Positions 8,550 to 17,977 are shown, counted from the first letter of the stretch. The stretch: 64,000 bases of DNA from Alphaproteobacteria bacterium (GCA_020025875.1 JAHHRI010000001.1:10276-74275), one strand, 5' to 3'. Made by a program: numbers and translations. Notes: a model not told the origin generated them from the letters alone.

Positions 8550-8795
8550 TTATCCATGGCAAAACCAGAGTTTCATCAGGATATTTAACTTGCCAAATAT
8601 CCAGCAGTACACGCAATATACTGCTCCGATTATGGCTCCAATATGCCAAAATCCGATGATCCATCCCAAAAAGGCGGCAACCAAAGCGGTCAAAACAATC
8701 TCCAATACATAAGAAAGGAGTTGTTCTACTCCGTTTTTAATTAAACCCCAAATGAAACAGATTAAAATAAAACCGAAAAAAATGTTTGCTATCAT
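8550..8795 (-). CDS. small membrane protein, unknown
   Basis: An 81-residue protein, mostly hydrophobic, with two or three membrane segments (about 3-20, 30-46 and 50-68) and Gly-Trp-rich turns such as FLGWIIGFWHIGAIIGA. No family is recognised. It is transcribed alone on the minus strand and ends just before a strong terminator, which supports its being a real transcript. An AT-rich 235-base gap with no visible gene separates it from the lytic transglycosylase operon. Confidence 0.6.
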   Translation of the reverse strand: MIANIFFGFILICFIWGLIKNGVEQLLSYVLEIVLTALVAAFLGWIIGFWHIGAIIGAVYCVYCWIFGKLNILMKLWFCHG

Positions 8796-9030
8796 ACATT
8801 ATATTTTTAAGAATCAATACTGTTTAATCCATTCAAGTTTTCACTTAAATTTTTCCACAGCAGCAATCAATAAAAAAGGAAAAACCTAATTTATGACGGC
8901 AAACATGCGAATAATTAAATAGAAAAATGGAACAAATTAATTTTTTAGTTCTTTTATTATATAATTTTTGACATAAAATGCAAGCAAAATCATATTTTTT
9001 GTCATTTTCTGAAATATTTTAACAGCATTC

Positions 9031-10809
9031 TCAATTCGGCAACTCAAACTCATCTAAAAGCGGCCATTCTCCTGCCAAAAACTGTTGCAAACTCTGTGGC
9101 TTTTGTCCCATCTGTGAAGAATACATCCAGTAGTTGGTAATAACCCGCTTAACATAAAGGCGGGTTTCTCGCCATGGGATCATTTCCATAAACAACAACG
9201 GATCTCCGTCATGATTCTGTTTTTCTACCCAACGTTTCAAATTGTGTGGGCCGGCATTGTAAGAAGCGGCAAGAAAAATCAGATTGTTGCCGACATAATC
9301 TTTTTGCTGCAAGCGGCAAACATAATCTTGACCGATTTTCAAATTGAGTTTTTTATCAAAAAGCAAATGCCAATTTTTCTTATAGTTAGGATCAGCAGTC
9401 ACCTCTGCCGCCGTTGCCGGCATCAGCTGCATCAACCCGCAAGCTCCGGCATGACTTCTGACCTTCGGAGAAAACAAAGATTCCTGACGAATCAATGCCC
9501 AAATCCATGCCGGATAAACTTTCCAGCCACCTTCGGGACGCCACTGAGGACGGGGATATAAAAAAACATCGTATTCCCGCCCTTTATCGTGGTTTTTCAG
9601 CCTCTCGGCGGTAACATAACTCAAATTTGCCAAACTATATTGATACGCAAGAAAAAGCAGAAGTTCTTTTTGTTTTATATTCAGTTTGCCATAATTGTGT
9701 CGCAGATCGCTTTCTGCCAGATCGTTTTGTCCGGCAGCAAGCAGCAGCACCGCTCTCCGCAAAATGGGGGAAGAAAGAATCTCCCGTTGATAGGTTTGGT
9801 CTTCTAATTTGTTAAAATAACTTCGCAATTCCCAATCATATTCCACTTTGTCCGTTAGCATATAACGGGCAAGAATACCGTAGAATGTCCTCGGGTAGCG
9901 CGTGGCAATTCTCAAGTTGGCAGTCGATTCGTCCGGTCTTTTGAGTTTGATGTTGGCTCGGTAGCCCCAATAGGCACCGGCGGCAATCAGCCACGGATCG
10001 TTGTTTTTCAACCGCGCCAATTTTCCGAAATAGTCCGCTGCCAGATGATAGTTCTTAATTTTCCAAGCTGCCAAACCGCCAAACCAGCTAGCTGTCGCAT
10101 CACCGCTCCGCTTAATCGGCAAACGGCTCCATTTGAGGGCTGCCCGATTATCTCCGTCAAAAAAATAGGCAGAAGCAAGGGTGGCGCTCATCGCATCATA
10201 TTTTTTGACAGGCATCAACTTTTTAAAACGCTTATTGTTTAAAACATCGACGGCAACCTGATGGTCGCTCTGCCGAATGGCTGCCAAAAAACGATCCAAT
10301 TCTCCCCGCACATATTCCCGATCTGTCGATTTTAGGTTTTTGTATTCATCTCTGTACCAATCATAAAAGACATAAGGTTTTGTTTTTTCTGTCGGCAAGG
10401 AAGGCGGAAGATACCCCGGAGCTTTGCTAACCGCCAGATTTTTTATCTGCTGATATTGGGGATGATCGGCATGGTTCTTTAACCATTCGTTCAATTCTTC
10501 GTAGGTGGCCGCACTGCTTTTGTGCAAATATTTGGTTGCCAAAATATGCCCGAGCAGCAGCTTGTTTTGCAAAGTTTTTTGCAGCAAATCCGCTTTTTCC
10601 GTTTCGCCTTGTTCAATCGCCGTAAAAATATCTTTATAAATTTTGACATCTTGAGCAGAAACATGGGCGCGTTCCAACAGGCTGTTATACAAAGCCGGCT
10701 TAATGATTTTAAAATTTTTTGACGCCGCCGATACCCCGCAAGGGAGCAGCAGCAGCGTCAAAAACAATATCCAAACTTTTTTCAATTTCTTTCCCGCAAT
10801 ATTTTTCAC
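9031..10809 (-). CDS. slt: soluble lytic murein transglycosylase, Slt70-like
   Basis: A 592-residue periplasmic enzyme that cleaves peptidoglycan glycan strands between MurNAc and GlcNAc, leaving 1,6-anhydro ends. A signal peptide (residues 1-28, LLLLPCGVSAA) is followed by a long alpha-helical superhelix as in Slt70 and a C-terminal lysozyme-like domain. The catalytic glutamate lies in ALIRQESLFSP near residue 441, then SHAGACGLMQLMPATA and AASYNAGPHNLKRW. Its ATG overlaps the stop of the upstream gene (ATGA), so it is the last gene of a three-gene operon with two secreted proteins. Confidence 0.93.
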   Translation of the reverse strand: MKNIAGKKLKKVWILFLTLLLLPCGVSAASKNFKIIKPALYNSLLERAHVSAQDVKIYKDIFTAIEQGETEKADLLQKTLQNKLLLGHILATKYLHKSSAATYEELNEWLKNHADHPQYQQIKNLAVSKAPGYLPPSLPTEKTKPYVFYDWYRDEYKNLKSTDREYVRGELDRFLAAIRQSDHQVAVDVLNNKRFKKLMPVKKYDAMSATLASAYFFDGDNRAALKWSRLPIKRSGDATASWFGGLAAWKIKNYHLAADYFGKLARLKNNDPWLIAAGAYWGYRANIKLKRPDESTANLRIATRYPRTFYGILARYMLTDKVEYDWELRSYFNKLEDQTYQREILSSPILRRAVLLLAAGQNDLAESDLRHNYGKLNIKQKELLLFLAYQYSLANLSYVTAERLKNHDKGREYDVFLYPRPQWRPEGGWKVYPAWIWALIRQESLFSPKVRSHAGACGLMQLMPATAAEVTADPNYKKNWHLLFDKKLNLKIGQDYVCRLQQKDYVGNNLIFLAASYNAGPHNLKRWVEKQNHDGDPLLFMEMIPWRETRLYVKRVITNYWMYSSQMGQKPQSLQQFLAGEWPLLDEFELPN

Positions 10810-11513
10810 ATTTCCTTAATCCAACGGATTTTGCTTGCACATTGCCGCTGCGTCATTCCTTTAACCCGACAACGGTTGACAATGATATTGGGCTGCCGAT
10901 CCATATTGTAGCAACCATCACCTAACAAACCATAGCTAAAATGATTTTCCACCCCAGGTTCCACGTCACTAAAGCTCAATACCGTTTCCATTCCTTGCCA
11001 TTTCAGCCGGTAGCTGATGTTGGAAAGTTTAACCGGCAGTGTCGTCAAAATCGAAAATTTAGCACTGCAGCGTGTCTGACCGGAAGGGCTGCGATAGATG
11101 CTGAAATCTTTCATATACAACATAATCAGCTCATCTTCCTCATGTTCTTCGGTTGTTTCCACGGTCACGCCGCCGACTGTGGTATAGCGGCGATAGGGCT
11201 GCTTTGCGGGAGCGGCTTTGGGCGGCTGTTTTTTGCCGAAGGCATAATCGAAAGGGGAGCTGACAGGTTGTTTTTCAACATTATTTTTCTTTAACGGCTC
11301 ATCGGAAACATCAACGACGGAATAAGAGCTTTCGTCTTTTGTTGCTGCTGCTTCCTTTGCCGCCTGCGGCGAAACATTTGTGTCCGCATTGTTCTGTACC
11401 GCCGGTGCGTTGACGGACGGAGCAGAACCGAAATATTGGGCATACGCCGGACGGCAACATAGCAACCCGACGATAACCAAAGAAAACGGCTTAATTTTAT
11501 CCATCTTATTCAC
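10806..11513 (-). CDS. secreted protein, partner of Slt, unknown
   Basis: About 235 residues with a signal peptide (IKPFSLVIVGLLCCRPAYA). A low-complexity Ala/Pro/Lys-rich linker is followed by a C-terminal domain of about 110 residues with four cysteines (TRCSAKF, GDGCYN, VNRCRV, RQCASK). I do not recognise the family. The domain resembles the C-terminal half of the next upstream gene (11539-12273). GTG at 11513 or 11516, both close behind GAGGGG, and ATG at 11504 are possible starts; I chose 11513 for its spacing. It is translationally coupled to slt through an ATGA overlap. Confidence 0.72.
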   Translation of the reverse strand: MNKMDKIKPFSLVIVGLLCCRPAYAQYFGSAPSVNAPAVQNNADTNVSPQAAKEAAATKDESSYSVVDVSDEPLKKNNVEKQPVSSPFDYAFGKKQPPKAAPAKQPYRRYTTVGGVTVETTEEHEEDELIMLYMKDFSIYRSPSGQTRCSAKFSILTTLPVKLSNISYRLKWQGMETVLSFSDVEPGVENHFSYGLLGDGCYNMDRQPNIIVNRCRVKGMTQRQCASKIRWIKEM

Positions 11514-11538
11514 CACGCATCCCCTCTAACCAAAAATG

Positions 11539-12273
11539 CTACTTAATACCGCTGATAATACTGCCTGCAGAGTTCAGCGCATCAATCGTTTTGGCATATA
11601 TGCCGGCAGTTTCGGTTTTGCTTTCCTGTTTTTTGGCATCTTCGCGGCGGCTTTCTTCGTCAGGAGTAATCTCCTTAAAATCCAGATAGTACTGAGCATC
11701 TTCGGGAGTAACATACTTAAACAACCGTCCGCAAGGGCTTTCTTGCGAAGCGCGACGTGCCGAGCGGCCTCCCGACAACCCTTCTGCCGAGCAGGATTTA
11801 ACCGAATAATCCACTTTTTCAATCAGCAGGAAGCAGCGATCCGTATTGACACGATTGTTCACCGTCACCTGTTTATAAGGTTTCATTGCCGGCACTTCTA
11901 CCATAATATTCACCGTATCGGAAGAACGTCTTTCCGTTTCCGAATAAGCACGGTTGGCGTTACGGTTATGTTTTTGTGCATCTTCGGCTTTTTCCTGCTT
12001 GATCACGCCTTCAAGCGATGTATCTTTCCATGTAAAATCAAGCATGGCTTCTTTGAGGGTGTAGCCTGAGCGATTATAGAAAGTGGTGTTGAAATCGCAG
12101 GCAATCACTTCTCCGTCACGATTTTCAACCGGTGTAATGTCATGAATCTTAAACAACAATTCTTCCGTCGCGTCATCGTCAACGGGAACTGTTTGTTGCG
12201 CCATCGATGAACCGACATGGGTTGCCAACACGGCGCCGAGAGCCAAACCGAAAACTTTTTTGCTAATACTCAT
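11539..12273 (-). CDS. secreted protein, likely paralogue of its downstream neighbour
   Basis: A 244-residue protein with a clear signal peptide ending GSSMAQ (about residue 26). A predicted beta-rich domain runs from LLFKIHDITPV to about residue 195, with cysteines in VIACDF, TDRCFLL, VKSCSA and ESPCGR, followed by a charged, helical tail. No known family is recognised. The spacing of cysteines and the pattern C.F....N.....L..A...W match the protein encoded at 10806-11513. It is the first gene of the operon that ends with the lytic transglycosylase, with AAGGAAAG as ribosome site. Confidence 0.75.
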   Translation of the reverse strand: MSISKKVFGLALGAVLATHVGSSMAQQTVPVDDDATEELLFKIHDITPVENRDGEVIACDFNTTFYNRSGYTLKEAMLDFTWKDTSLEGVIKQEKAEDAQKHNRNANRAYSETERRSSDTVNIMVEVPAMKPYKQVTVNNRVNTDRCFLLIEKVDYSVKSCSAEGLSGGRSARRASQESPCGRLFKYVTPEDAQYYLDFKEITPDEESRREDAKKQESKTETAGIYAKTIDALNSAGSIISGIK

Positions 12274-12361
12274 TTTGCTTTCCTTAAAAAGTTATGTATC
12301 AAGATTTTACCGAATAATAATTCACTTTTTCAAATTTTACCAACAAATAATGAATAAAAAC

Positions 12362-13144
12362 CTAATTATTTTGCAATTTTTTCGCCAACAGCAGCAAATC
12401 TGCCCACACTTTTGCCTTTTGCGCCGCATTGCGTAGCAAATATGCAGGGTGAAAACTTGCCAAAACGGCAACGCTGTCCCCTTTTGCGGTTTGATATTCC
12501 TGCCATTTGCCGCGCAAACGCGAGATTGTTTCTTTATTGTCAAGCAAGCTGTTGGCGGCGCTGCCTCCCAGCACCACAATAATCTCCGGCTTCAACAACT
12601 CAATTTGCCGCCGCAGAAAAGGCAAACAAACAGCCACCTCGGCGTCGGTAGGCGTCCGGTTCCCTGGTGGACGCCACGGCAAAACATTGGTGATATAGAC
12701 TTTGCTGCGGTCAAGCCCGATGGCCGCCAGCATTTTATCGAGCAGGTGCCCGCTTCGCCCGACGAACGGTTCGCCGATTCTGTCTTCGTCTGCCCCCGGA
12801 GCCTCGCCGATAATCATGATTTTGGCTTGCGAATTGCCGCCGCCAAACACCGTTTTGTTAGAAGTCAGCTTCAGTGAACAGCCTTCAAAAGCCTCTGCCG
12901 CCGCGCGCAGTTCTTCAAGCGTTGCCGAGGCCTCGCAAATATCGCGCGCATTTTTACAGGCTTTAAGGCTCATCTGCGCCAAATCGGTTATCGCCGGACG
13001 CGCAACGTTTTCTTCCGCAATCGCTGTCGGCAATGCGGCTTTTGGCGGCGACACGTTCTGCCGCAGACAACCGGGCACGTCTCCGCAGATCACATCTACC
13101 CCTGCAGCCAGATACCATTCCAACAATTCTTTTTCATTCATCAT
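12362..13144 (-). CDS. uracil-DNA glycosylase, family 4
   Basis: A 260-residue uracil-DNA glycosylase that removes uracil from DNA to start base-excision repair. Motif 1 GEAPGADEDRIGEPFVGRSG is followed by TNVLPWRPPGNRTPT, VVLGGSAA and motif FHPAYLL, all diagnostic of family 4. Family 4 enzymes bind a [4Fe-4S] cluster. Here the expected first CxxC is represented only by FEGC near residue 88, with another Cys in VAVCLPFL, as I recall for alphaproteobacterial members. An N-terminal extension of about 75 residues is also usual there. It is transcribed alone, and its start could be either of two adjacent ATG codons. Confidence 0.9.
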   Translation of the reverse strand: MMNEKELLEWYLAAGVDVICGDVPGCLRQNVSPPKAALPTAIAEENVARPAITDLAQMSLKACKNARDICEASATLEELRAAAEAFEGCSLKLTSNKTVFGGGNSQAKIMIIGEAPGADEDRIGEPFVGRSGHLLDKMLAAIGLDRSKVYITNVLPWRPPGNRTPTDAEVAVCLPFLRRQIELLKPEIIVVLGGSAANSLLDNKETISRLRGKWQEYQTAKGDSVAVLASFHPAYLLRNAAQKAKVWADLLLLAKKLQNN

Positions 13145-13262
13145 GTATTATATGCTATGCTTATCTGTTTTCTTTTGCAAACAAATAATTAAATTATCTT
13201 CATATTATTAGATTTCTGTTGTAAGATGATCGAGTCTGAAATAAACTGGAGCCGCCTGACAA

Positions 13263-15080
13263 ATGAACGGAGTGAGAAAAGTGATTGAAAAAGCCGCTTA
13301 TGTATTATCTATTTTGATAGGGATTGTGGTCGCCAATTCCTGCACCCTTTTCAATATACCGCAGCAGACAGCGCCAGCCGTCAGCACTTTGGAACAAGCA
13401 CCGACGGCTGAAGGCAAACAAAACTATGGCAGCTATCTGGCAGGTAGGGTAGCCCATATCCGCCACAATTTAAACAAAGCCGCCGACTATTACAAAAACG
13501 CCGTCGATTTCGTGCCGGACAAACAAATGCTGCCGAGCCAGCTGTATATCATTTTGACCTCTCAGGGGCGTATCGACGAGGCCGTAGCCTATGCGCAGAT
13601 GGCAAGAAAAAAAGGCGACGAAAGCCCGTTCATAGATACCATTGAAGCCATCAACCTGATCAAACACGGAGAATATCAAAAAGCCATCGACACAATCGGC
13701 AAAACCAATAACCCGATCGCCGTCACTTTTTTCAATCCGCTGATTTCCGCATGGAGCCATGCCGGCTTAAAAGATGCCAAAAAAGCAACCAAGGCACTGG
13801 CTCCGCTGGCTGCCAACGCTGCTTTCCGCCCGCTGTACCTGTTTCATGCCGGAGCCATCAACGACTATCTCGGCAACACCAAAGCCGCCGAAGCCCACTA
13901 TACGGCATTGATGAACATCCGCCACATGGAGCTGGCGGTCTTTCCCCTGCAAGTCATTTCCAACTTCTATCTGCGCCGCGCAGAGCCGGACAAAGCCTTG
14001 CGGGTTGCCGGTTTGGCGCTGAACAAAGACAATCTCATGATGAAAACCGTCATTGACGACATCAAAAAAGCCGATTCAAACATCGAGCCGATCCTCAAAC
14101 AACCGGAAACGGGACTCGCCGACGCCTTGTTCAGCATTGCCCTCCTCTTGCAGCAAGACGGCAGCAACGCCGACCTATCCATTCTGTTTGCCTCGCTTTC
14201 CTCATACTGCTCTCCGGAATATCCGCTGCCGCGCCTTTTGGCTGCCGACATTTTAGAAAAAAGAAAACTATATGCCGAAGCCAACCAAGCCTACCGGCAT
14301 ATCGGTCCCGAAAGTTATGCCTATTATACCGCTTTGTTTCAGACCGCAAAAAATCTGATGCAAACAGACAACACCGCCGAGGCAGAAAAAATCTTCCGCC
14401 GACTTTATACCGATTATCCCCCCAATCCCGACATTTTGACCAATTTGGGAGAAATTGCCCGCATTGAAGGAAGATACGACGAAGCGGCAAAATTTTATCA
14501 AAAAGCCATCGATCGTTATCCGAGCGATTCCGTAACCGAAACCTGGCCTTTGCACTTTGCTATCGGCATTTCTCACGGTGCCGCCGGCCGCAACGATTTG
14601 GCAGAAAAACATCTGCGCAAGGTGCTCAAATTAAAACCCAACCGAATGACGCAAAACCACCTCGGCTACACTTTATTGCAGCAAAACAAAAAACTGGAAG
14701 AAGCCTTTGAACTGATTGTTTCCGCCTACAACCCAAAAGTTGCAGACGGTACCGTTACCGACAGCCTTGGCTGGGCCTTTTACAAAATCGGCGACTATGA
14801 GCAAGCCGTTCGCTATCTGGAAGCTGCCTCCAACCAAGCGCCGTCAGAAGCCGTCATTTATGACCATTTAGGCGATGCCTATTGGCAAGTGGGACGCAAA
14901 CGTGAGGCCGTGTTCCAATGGAACCACGCCCTCCGACTGAAAGACAACACCGGAGAATTTGAGCGACAGCTGACTTTGAAAAAACTGGAAAGCGGTTTGG
15001 AAAAACCCGCCATACCGAGCTTTGATGCAAAACAGATAGAAAAACAAGTGGAACGGCTGAAAGCCAAAGAAAACAAATAA
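13263..15080 (+). CDS. large tetratricopeptide-repeat envelope protein
   Basis: A 605-residue protein with an N-terminal hydrophobic segment (about residues 12-28, ending VANSCTLF) and then repeated TPR helices to the end. Repeats are clear at YLAGRVAHIRHNLNKAADYY, DILTNLGEIARIEGRYDEAA, VYDHLG-like AVIYDHLGDAYWQVG and TDSLGWAFYKIGDYEQA. The cysteine after the hydrophobic segment could be a lipobox, but A-N-S-C is atypical. It is likely an exported or anchored scaffold; its partner is unknown. GTG at 13281 has a nearer GGAG and is an alternative start. It is convergent with DUF1150, with a 3-base gap. Confidence 0.82.
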   Translation: MNGVRKVIEKAAYVLSILIGIVVANSCTLFNIPQQTAPAVSTLEQAPTAEGKQNYGSYLAGRVAHIRHNLNKAADYYKNAVDFVPDKQMLPSQLYIILTSQGRIDEAVAYAQMARKKGDESPFIDTIEAINLIKHGEYQKAIDTIGKTNNPIAVTFFNPLISAWSHAGLKDAKKATKALAPLAANAAFRPLYLFHAGAINDYLGNTKAAEAHYTALMNIRHMELAVFPLQVISNFYLRRAEPDKALRVAGLALNKDNLMMKTVIDDIKKADSNIEPILKQPETGLADALFSIALLLQQDGSNADLSILFASLSSYCSPEYPLPRLLAADILEKRKLYAEANQAYRHIGPESYAYYTALFQTAKNLMQTDNTAEAEKIFRRLYTDYPPNPDILTNLGEIARIEGRYDEAAKFYQKAIDRYPSDSVTETWPLHFAIGISHGAAGRNDLAEKHLRKVLKLKPNRMTQNHLGYTLLQQNKKLEEAFELIVSAYNPKVADGTVTDSLGWAFYKIGDYEQAVRYLEAASNQAPSEAVIYDHLGDAYWQVGRKREAVFQWNHALRLKDNTGEFERQLTLKKLESGLEKPAIPSFDAKQIEKQVERLKAKENK

Positions 15081-15083
15081 GCC

Positions 15084-15317
15084 TCAATGAACGCTTTGGG
15101 GGTCAAGATTGTTCTGGCGTGCCAGAACAAAGGCAAAATCGCGGCTGTCGGCAACCGCCAGCGGCGTACCGTCTGCCGTATAAACCCGCCAAATTTCGCC
15201 GTTTTCAATCTTGTCGCTCTTAATAAACGCAACCTCCTGATCGCTCCAACTCAAAAGAGTGGCATATTCTTCTTCCGTCAGTTCAACACCATCGGCAGAA
15301 AACATTTCCTTTTTCAT
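15084..15317 (-). CDS. DUF1150 family protein
   Basis: About 77 residues. The C-terminal half follows the DUF1150 pattern: DQEVAFIKS, then WRVYTADGTPLAVADSRDFA, ARQNNLDPQSVH, ending exactly at the VH that closes the family. DUF1150 is a small alphaproteobacterial family, often near small heat-shock genes, of unknown function. No such gene is seen here. The frame extends upstream to an ATG at 15344; the ATG at 15317 was chosen for family length, but a later ATG at 15305 preceded by AAAGGAA is also possible. Confidence 0.82.
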   Translation of the reverse strand: MKKEMFSADGVELTEEEYATLLSWSDQEVAFIKSDKIENGEIWRVYTADGTPLAVADSRDFAFVLARQNNLDPQSVH

Positions 15318-15482
15318 AGCATTTGTTCTTTCAAATAAATTCAATTTGCAATTATATATACTCCGGTTGTTAAAGTTGTACTAATAAAAAATACATTTTT
15401 TTCCATAGCAGGGCAGAAATAATTTGCCAAAATAAGATTTAGGGTTTATACACTTAGCTAAAAAACAAAGAGGAAACAATTT

Positions 15483-15701
15483 ATGAAAGAAGAATTGCTG
15501 GAATTGGCCGGAACGGTTATTGAGAAACTGCCGAACGCAATGTTTAGGGTCAAATTAGAAAACGGCGTGGAAATTTTAGCTCATACGGCAGGAAAAATGC
15601 GCAAGTTCCGCATCCGTGTCATGGTCGGTGACAAAGTCGATATTGAAATGACCCCCTACGACCTGACCAAAGGACGAATCACTTTTCGCCACAAAGACTG
15701 A
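15483..15701 (+). CDS. infA: translation initiation factor IF-1
   Basis: A 72-residue OB-fold protein, exactly the family length. It binds the ribosomal A site during initiation together with IF-2 and IF-3. Diagnostic segments are [38 protein letters not shown] and the terminal [20 protein letters not shown] precedes the ATG at good distance. It is a single gene with its own strong terminator. Confidence 0.98.
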   Translation: MKEELLELAGTVIEKLPNAMFRVKLENGVEILAHTAGKMRKFRIRVMVGDKVDIEMTPYDLTKGRITFRHKD

Positions 15702-15710
15702 CAATTTGTC

Positions 15711-15742
15711 AAAAAACCCCGAAATGCGGGGTTTTTTATTTT
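15711..15742 (+). terminator. rho-independent terminator of infA
   Basis: AAAAAACCCCG (15711-15721), loop AAATG, CGGGGTTTTTT (15727-15737), then ATTTT. It directly follows the infA stop codon. Confidence 0.93.
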
Positions 15743-15810
15743 AATCAACCGAAACCACCCTGTTTAGGTGTCCGCCTGCCCTTATGGCAGCCGACAGTGT
15801 CGGACAAAGG

Positions 15811-16395
15811 TTACAGATATTTAATAAGGGCAAAGCCGCCAAGCAGCAGAAGCAAAAACACAACCGTCAAAATGCCCAGATTTTTCTCAATAAAAATCCG
15901 AATAGGTTCGCCATATTTTTTTAAGAGCCATGCAACCAAGAAAAAACGCATACCGCGGGAAAGTACCGAGGCCACACCAAACACCCACAGATTGAGATCG
16001 ACAGCCCCGCTGGCAATCGTAACCACCTTATAAGGAAACGGTGTTAATCCGGCACCGAACACAATCCACGCTCCCCACTCGTGATAATATCCCTTAAACA
16101 CTTCAAACTGATGGATATAGCCATAAAATTTCAAAATAGGTTCGGCAATCAGGTCATAACCGTAAAAACCGATGGCATATCCCAAATAACCGCCGATCAC
16201 GCTGGCAAGCGTTGCCATTCCGGCAATTTGCCACGCGCGTTCACGATGAGCAAGCACCATCGGAATAATCATAACATCAGGAGGAATCGGAAAAAAAGAA
16301 CTTTCCATAAAAGCAATAACAAACAGCACGGTCATGGCATGGCGGCAAGAGGCCGCGGCAATCAGCCGATCATAAATTTGCTGCAATATCTTCAT
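15811..16395 (-). CDS. YqaA/DedA family membrane protein
   Basis: A 194-residue inner-membrane protein of the DedA/SNARE-associated superfamily, YqaA branch. It shows FMESSFFPIPPDVMIIPMVL near residues 30-48, GGYLGYAIGFYGYD, and AGLTPFPYKVVTIASGAVDL near 115-134, with five or six membrane segments. DedA proteins are implicated in membrane-lipid scramblase or undecaprenyl/phospholipid transport and in membrane homeostasis; the branch present here is less well studied. It is transcribed alone. A shorter second relative lies at 45774. Confidence 0.88.
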   Translation of the reverse strand: MKILQQIYDRLIAAASCRHAMTVLFVIAFMESSFFPIPPDVMIIPMVLAHRERAWQIAGMATLASVIGGYLGYAIGFYGYDLIAEPILKFYGYIHQFEVFKGYYHEWGAWIVFGAGLTPFPYKVVTIASGAVDLNLWVFGVASVLSRGMRFFLVAWLLKKYGEPIRIFIEKNLGILTVVFLLLLLGGFALIKYL

Positions 16396-16437
16396 CAGTT
16401 TTCCCCATTGAATGACAACGGGTTTTTATAGCATGAA

Positions 16438-17064
16438 TCATTTAAGAAAAGAAACTAATTTTTTCATATTACCACGATTTTCCACATAAAAAGTATTATC
16501 AAAACCGACAATATCGCTGATCTTTTTATAGGCCTCTTTCCGACAGTGAATAATCACGGCCTGCGGAGCGTTGCGCTGCAAAAACATTTTGGCGCCGTGT
16601 GCGTCATACACTTTGAAGTAAGAAATGCAAAATTCCTCCATCTTGCCAAACTCGTTGGTCGAATACGGCAGATAATCTTCAAGCAACAGCACCTTATATC
16701 CGAGATTTCCCCGACAATAGGCATGGGCAATCTCCACAAGCATCTTTTCGTTTTCTTCGGCGGGAACATAATGGGCCGCCCCCTTGGTCATTGTTTGTGT
16801 CGATTCCGCATTGAGCATCACCGCCGGAGCTTTGTCTAAGTAATGATGAGCCGACAAATAGCTCAAAACCTGCCAAGCATCCACATTTTCGGCATTTTTA
16901 TCAACCACATACAGTTGTGGGTGCAGTTCGTCCGCATAGCGAATCAGCTGATAGGCGTTGCCGGTGGCAAACACCTCATATCCTTGATCTTCAAGCAGGT
17001 TCTGATAACGCAAATCCGTTGGACTGCCGTTATCAATCATAAAAATGCGACCTGGTTGTTCCAT
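16438..17064 (-). CDS. degenerate tandem response-regulator receiver protein
   Basis: About 208 residues. Residues 1-115 look like a CheY-type receiver (IFMIDNGSPTDLRYQNLLED, then LYVVDKNAENVDAW with the likely phospho-acceptor Asp). The conserved Thr/Ser and Lys seem replaced (VMLNAES, AHYVPAEE). Residues 120-208 begin again with YKVLLLEDYLPY and read as a second receiver-like half without the phosphorylation site. There is no output domain. It is probably a phosphorylation-poor adaptor, but no partner is nearby. ATG 17064 follows AAGGAACAGG, so the longer frame from 17106 is not used. Confidence 0.65.
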   Translation of the reverse strand: MEQPGRIFMIDNGSPTDLRYQNLLEDQGYEVFATGNAYQLIRYADELHPQLYVVDKNAENVDAWQVLSYLSAHHYLDKAPAVMLNAESTQTMTKGAAHYVPAEENEKMLVEIAHAYCRGNLGYKVLLLEDYLPYSTNEFGKMEEFCISYFKVYDAHGAKMFLQRNAPQAVIIHCRKEAYKKISDIVGFDNTFYVENRGNMKKLVSFLK

Positions 17065-17119
17065 ATTCCTGTTCCTTTCGGTAATGAATAAACAACTCAG
17101 AGTCAATATAGTCTTGCAA

Positions 17120-17977
17120 CTACCCTTTTTTAAGATTGTTATTTTGGTTTAGATACGCCTGATAGGTATTGTCCAGCAGCATGGCTATTGTCATCGGTCC
17201 GACTCCCCCCGGCACCGGAGTGATAAACGCCGCTTTTTCTTTCACATCGTCAAAATCGACATCACCGAACAATTTATTGTCAATTCGGTTAATGCCGACG
17301 TCAATCACCGTCGCCCCTTCTTTAAGCCAATCTTTTTTCACCATTTGGGAGCATCCGCAAGCGGCAACGACAATATCGGCTTGTTGTGTCAGCTTTGGCA
17401 GGTCAACGGTTTTGCTGTGCGCAACCGTTACCGTGCAATGGCGATTAAGCAGCAGCGAAGCCAAAGGTCGGCCAACAATATTGGAACGTCCGATAATCAC
17501 CGCATGTTTACCGCTTAAATCACCAATGGAATGTTCCAGCAAATAAAGAATGCCTTTCGGGGTGGCGGCAATCATTGCCCGCGGATCGTTTTCGTGCAGC
17601 AAACCGGCATTATACGGACCAAAACCGTCCACATCTTTTTCGTGAGCAATCGCCTCAATCACTTTGGCAGAGCTTATGTGTTTCGGCAGCGGCATTTGCA
17701 CCAAAATGCCGTTGACGTTCCGATCATTATTCAAACGTCCGATCAACTCCAGCAGATCTTCTTCCGGCGTTTCTTCCGGCAAATGATAAATATCGCACAC
17801 CATACCCAATGCCTGCGCCGCCTTTTGCTTGTTGCGATCATAAATGATGCTGGCGGGATCGTTGCCGACCAGCACAACCGCCAAATAGGGTTTATTTGGC
17901 AGAGCGGCAATTTTTTCCGCCAACAGATTCCGCAAATTTTCGGCAATGAGCTTACCGTCAATAATCGTTGCTGTCAT
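17120..17977 (-). CDS. folD: methylenetetrahydrofolate dehydrogenase/cyclohydrolase
   Basis: A bifunctional one-carbon enzyme oxidising 5,10-methylene-THF and hydrolysing methenyl-THF, supplying formyl-THF for purines and initiator tRNA. About 285 residues from ATG 17977, which follows GGAGAAGGG. The catalytic Tyr46 and Lys50 lie in SIIYDRNKQKAA, with VNGILVQMPLPKHI, GRSNIVGRPLASLLL and PVPGGVGPMTIAML in the expected order. The start overlaps the end of the DUF167 gene by 20 bases, so the two are probably coupled. Confidence 0.95.
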   Translation of the reverse strand: MTATIIDGKLIAENLRNLLAEKIAALPNKPYLAVVLVGNDPASIIYDRNKQKAAQALGMVCDIYHLPEETPEEDLLELIGRLNNDRNVNGILVQMPLPKHISSAKVIEAIAHEKDVDGFGPYNAGLLHENDPRAMIAATPKGILYLLEHSIGDLSGKHAVIIGRSNIVGRPLASLLLNRHCTVTVAHSKTVDLPKLTQQADIVVAACGCSQMVKKDWLKEGATVIDVGINRIDNKLFGDVDFDDVKEKAAFITPVPGGVGPMTIAMLLDNTYQAYLNQNNNLKKG

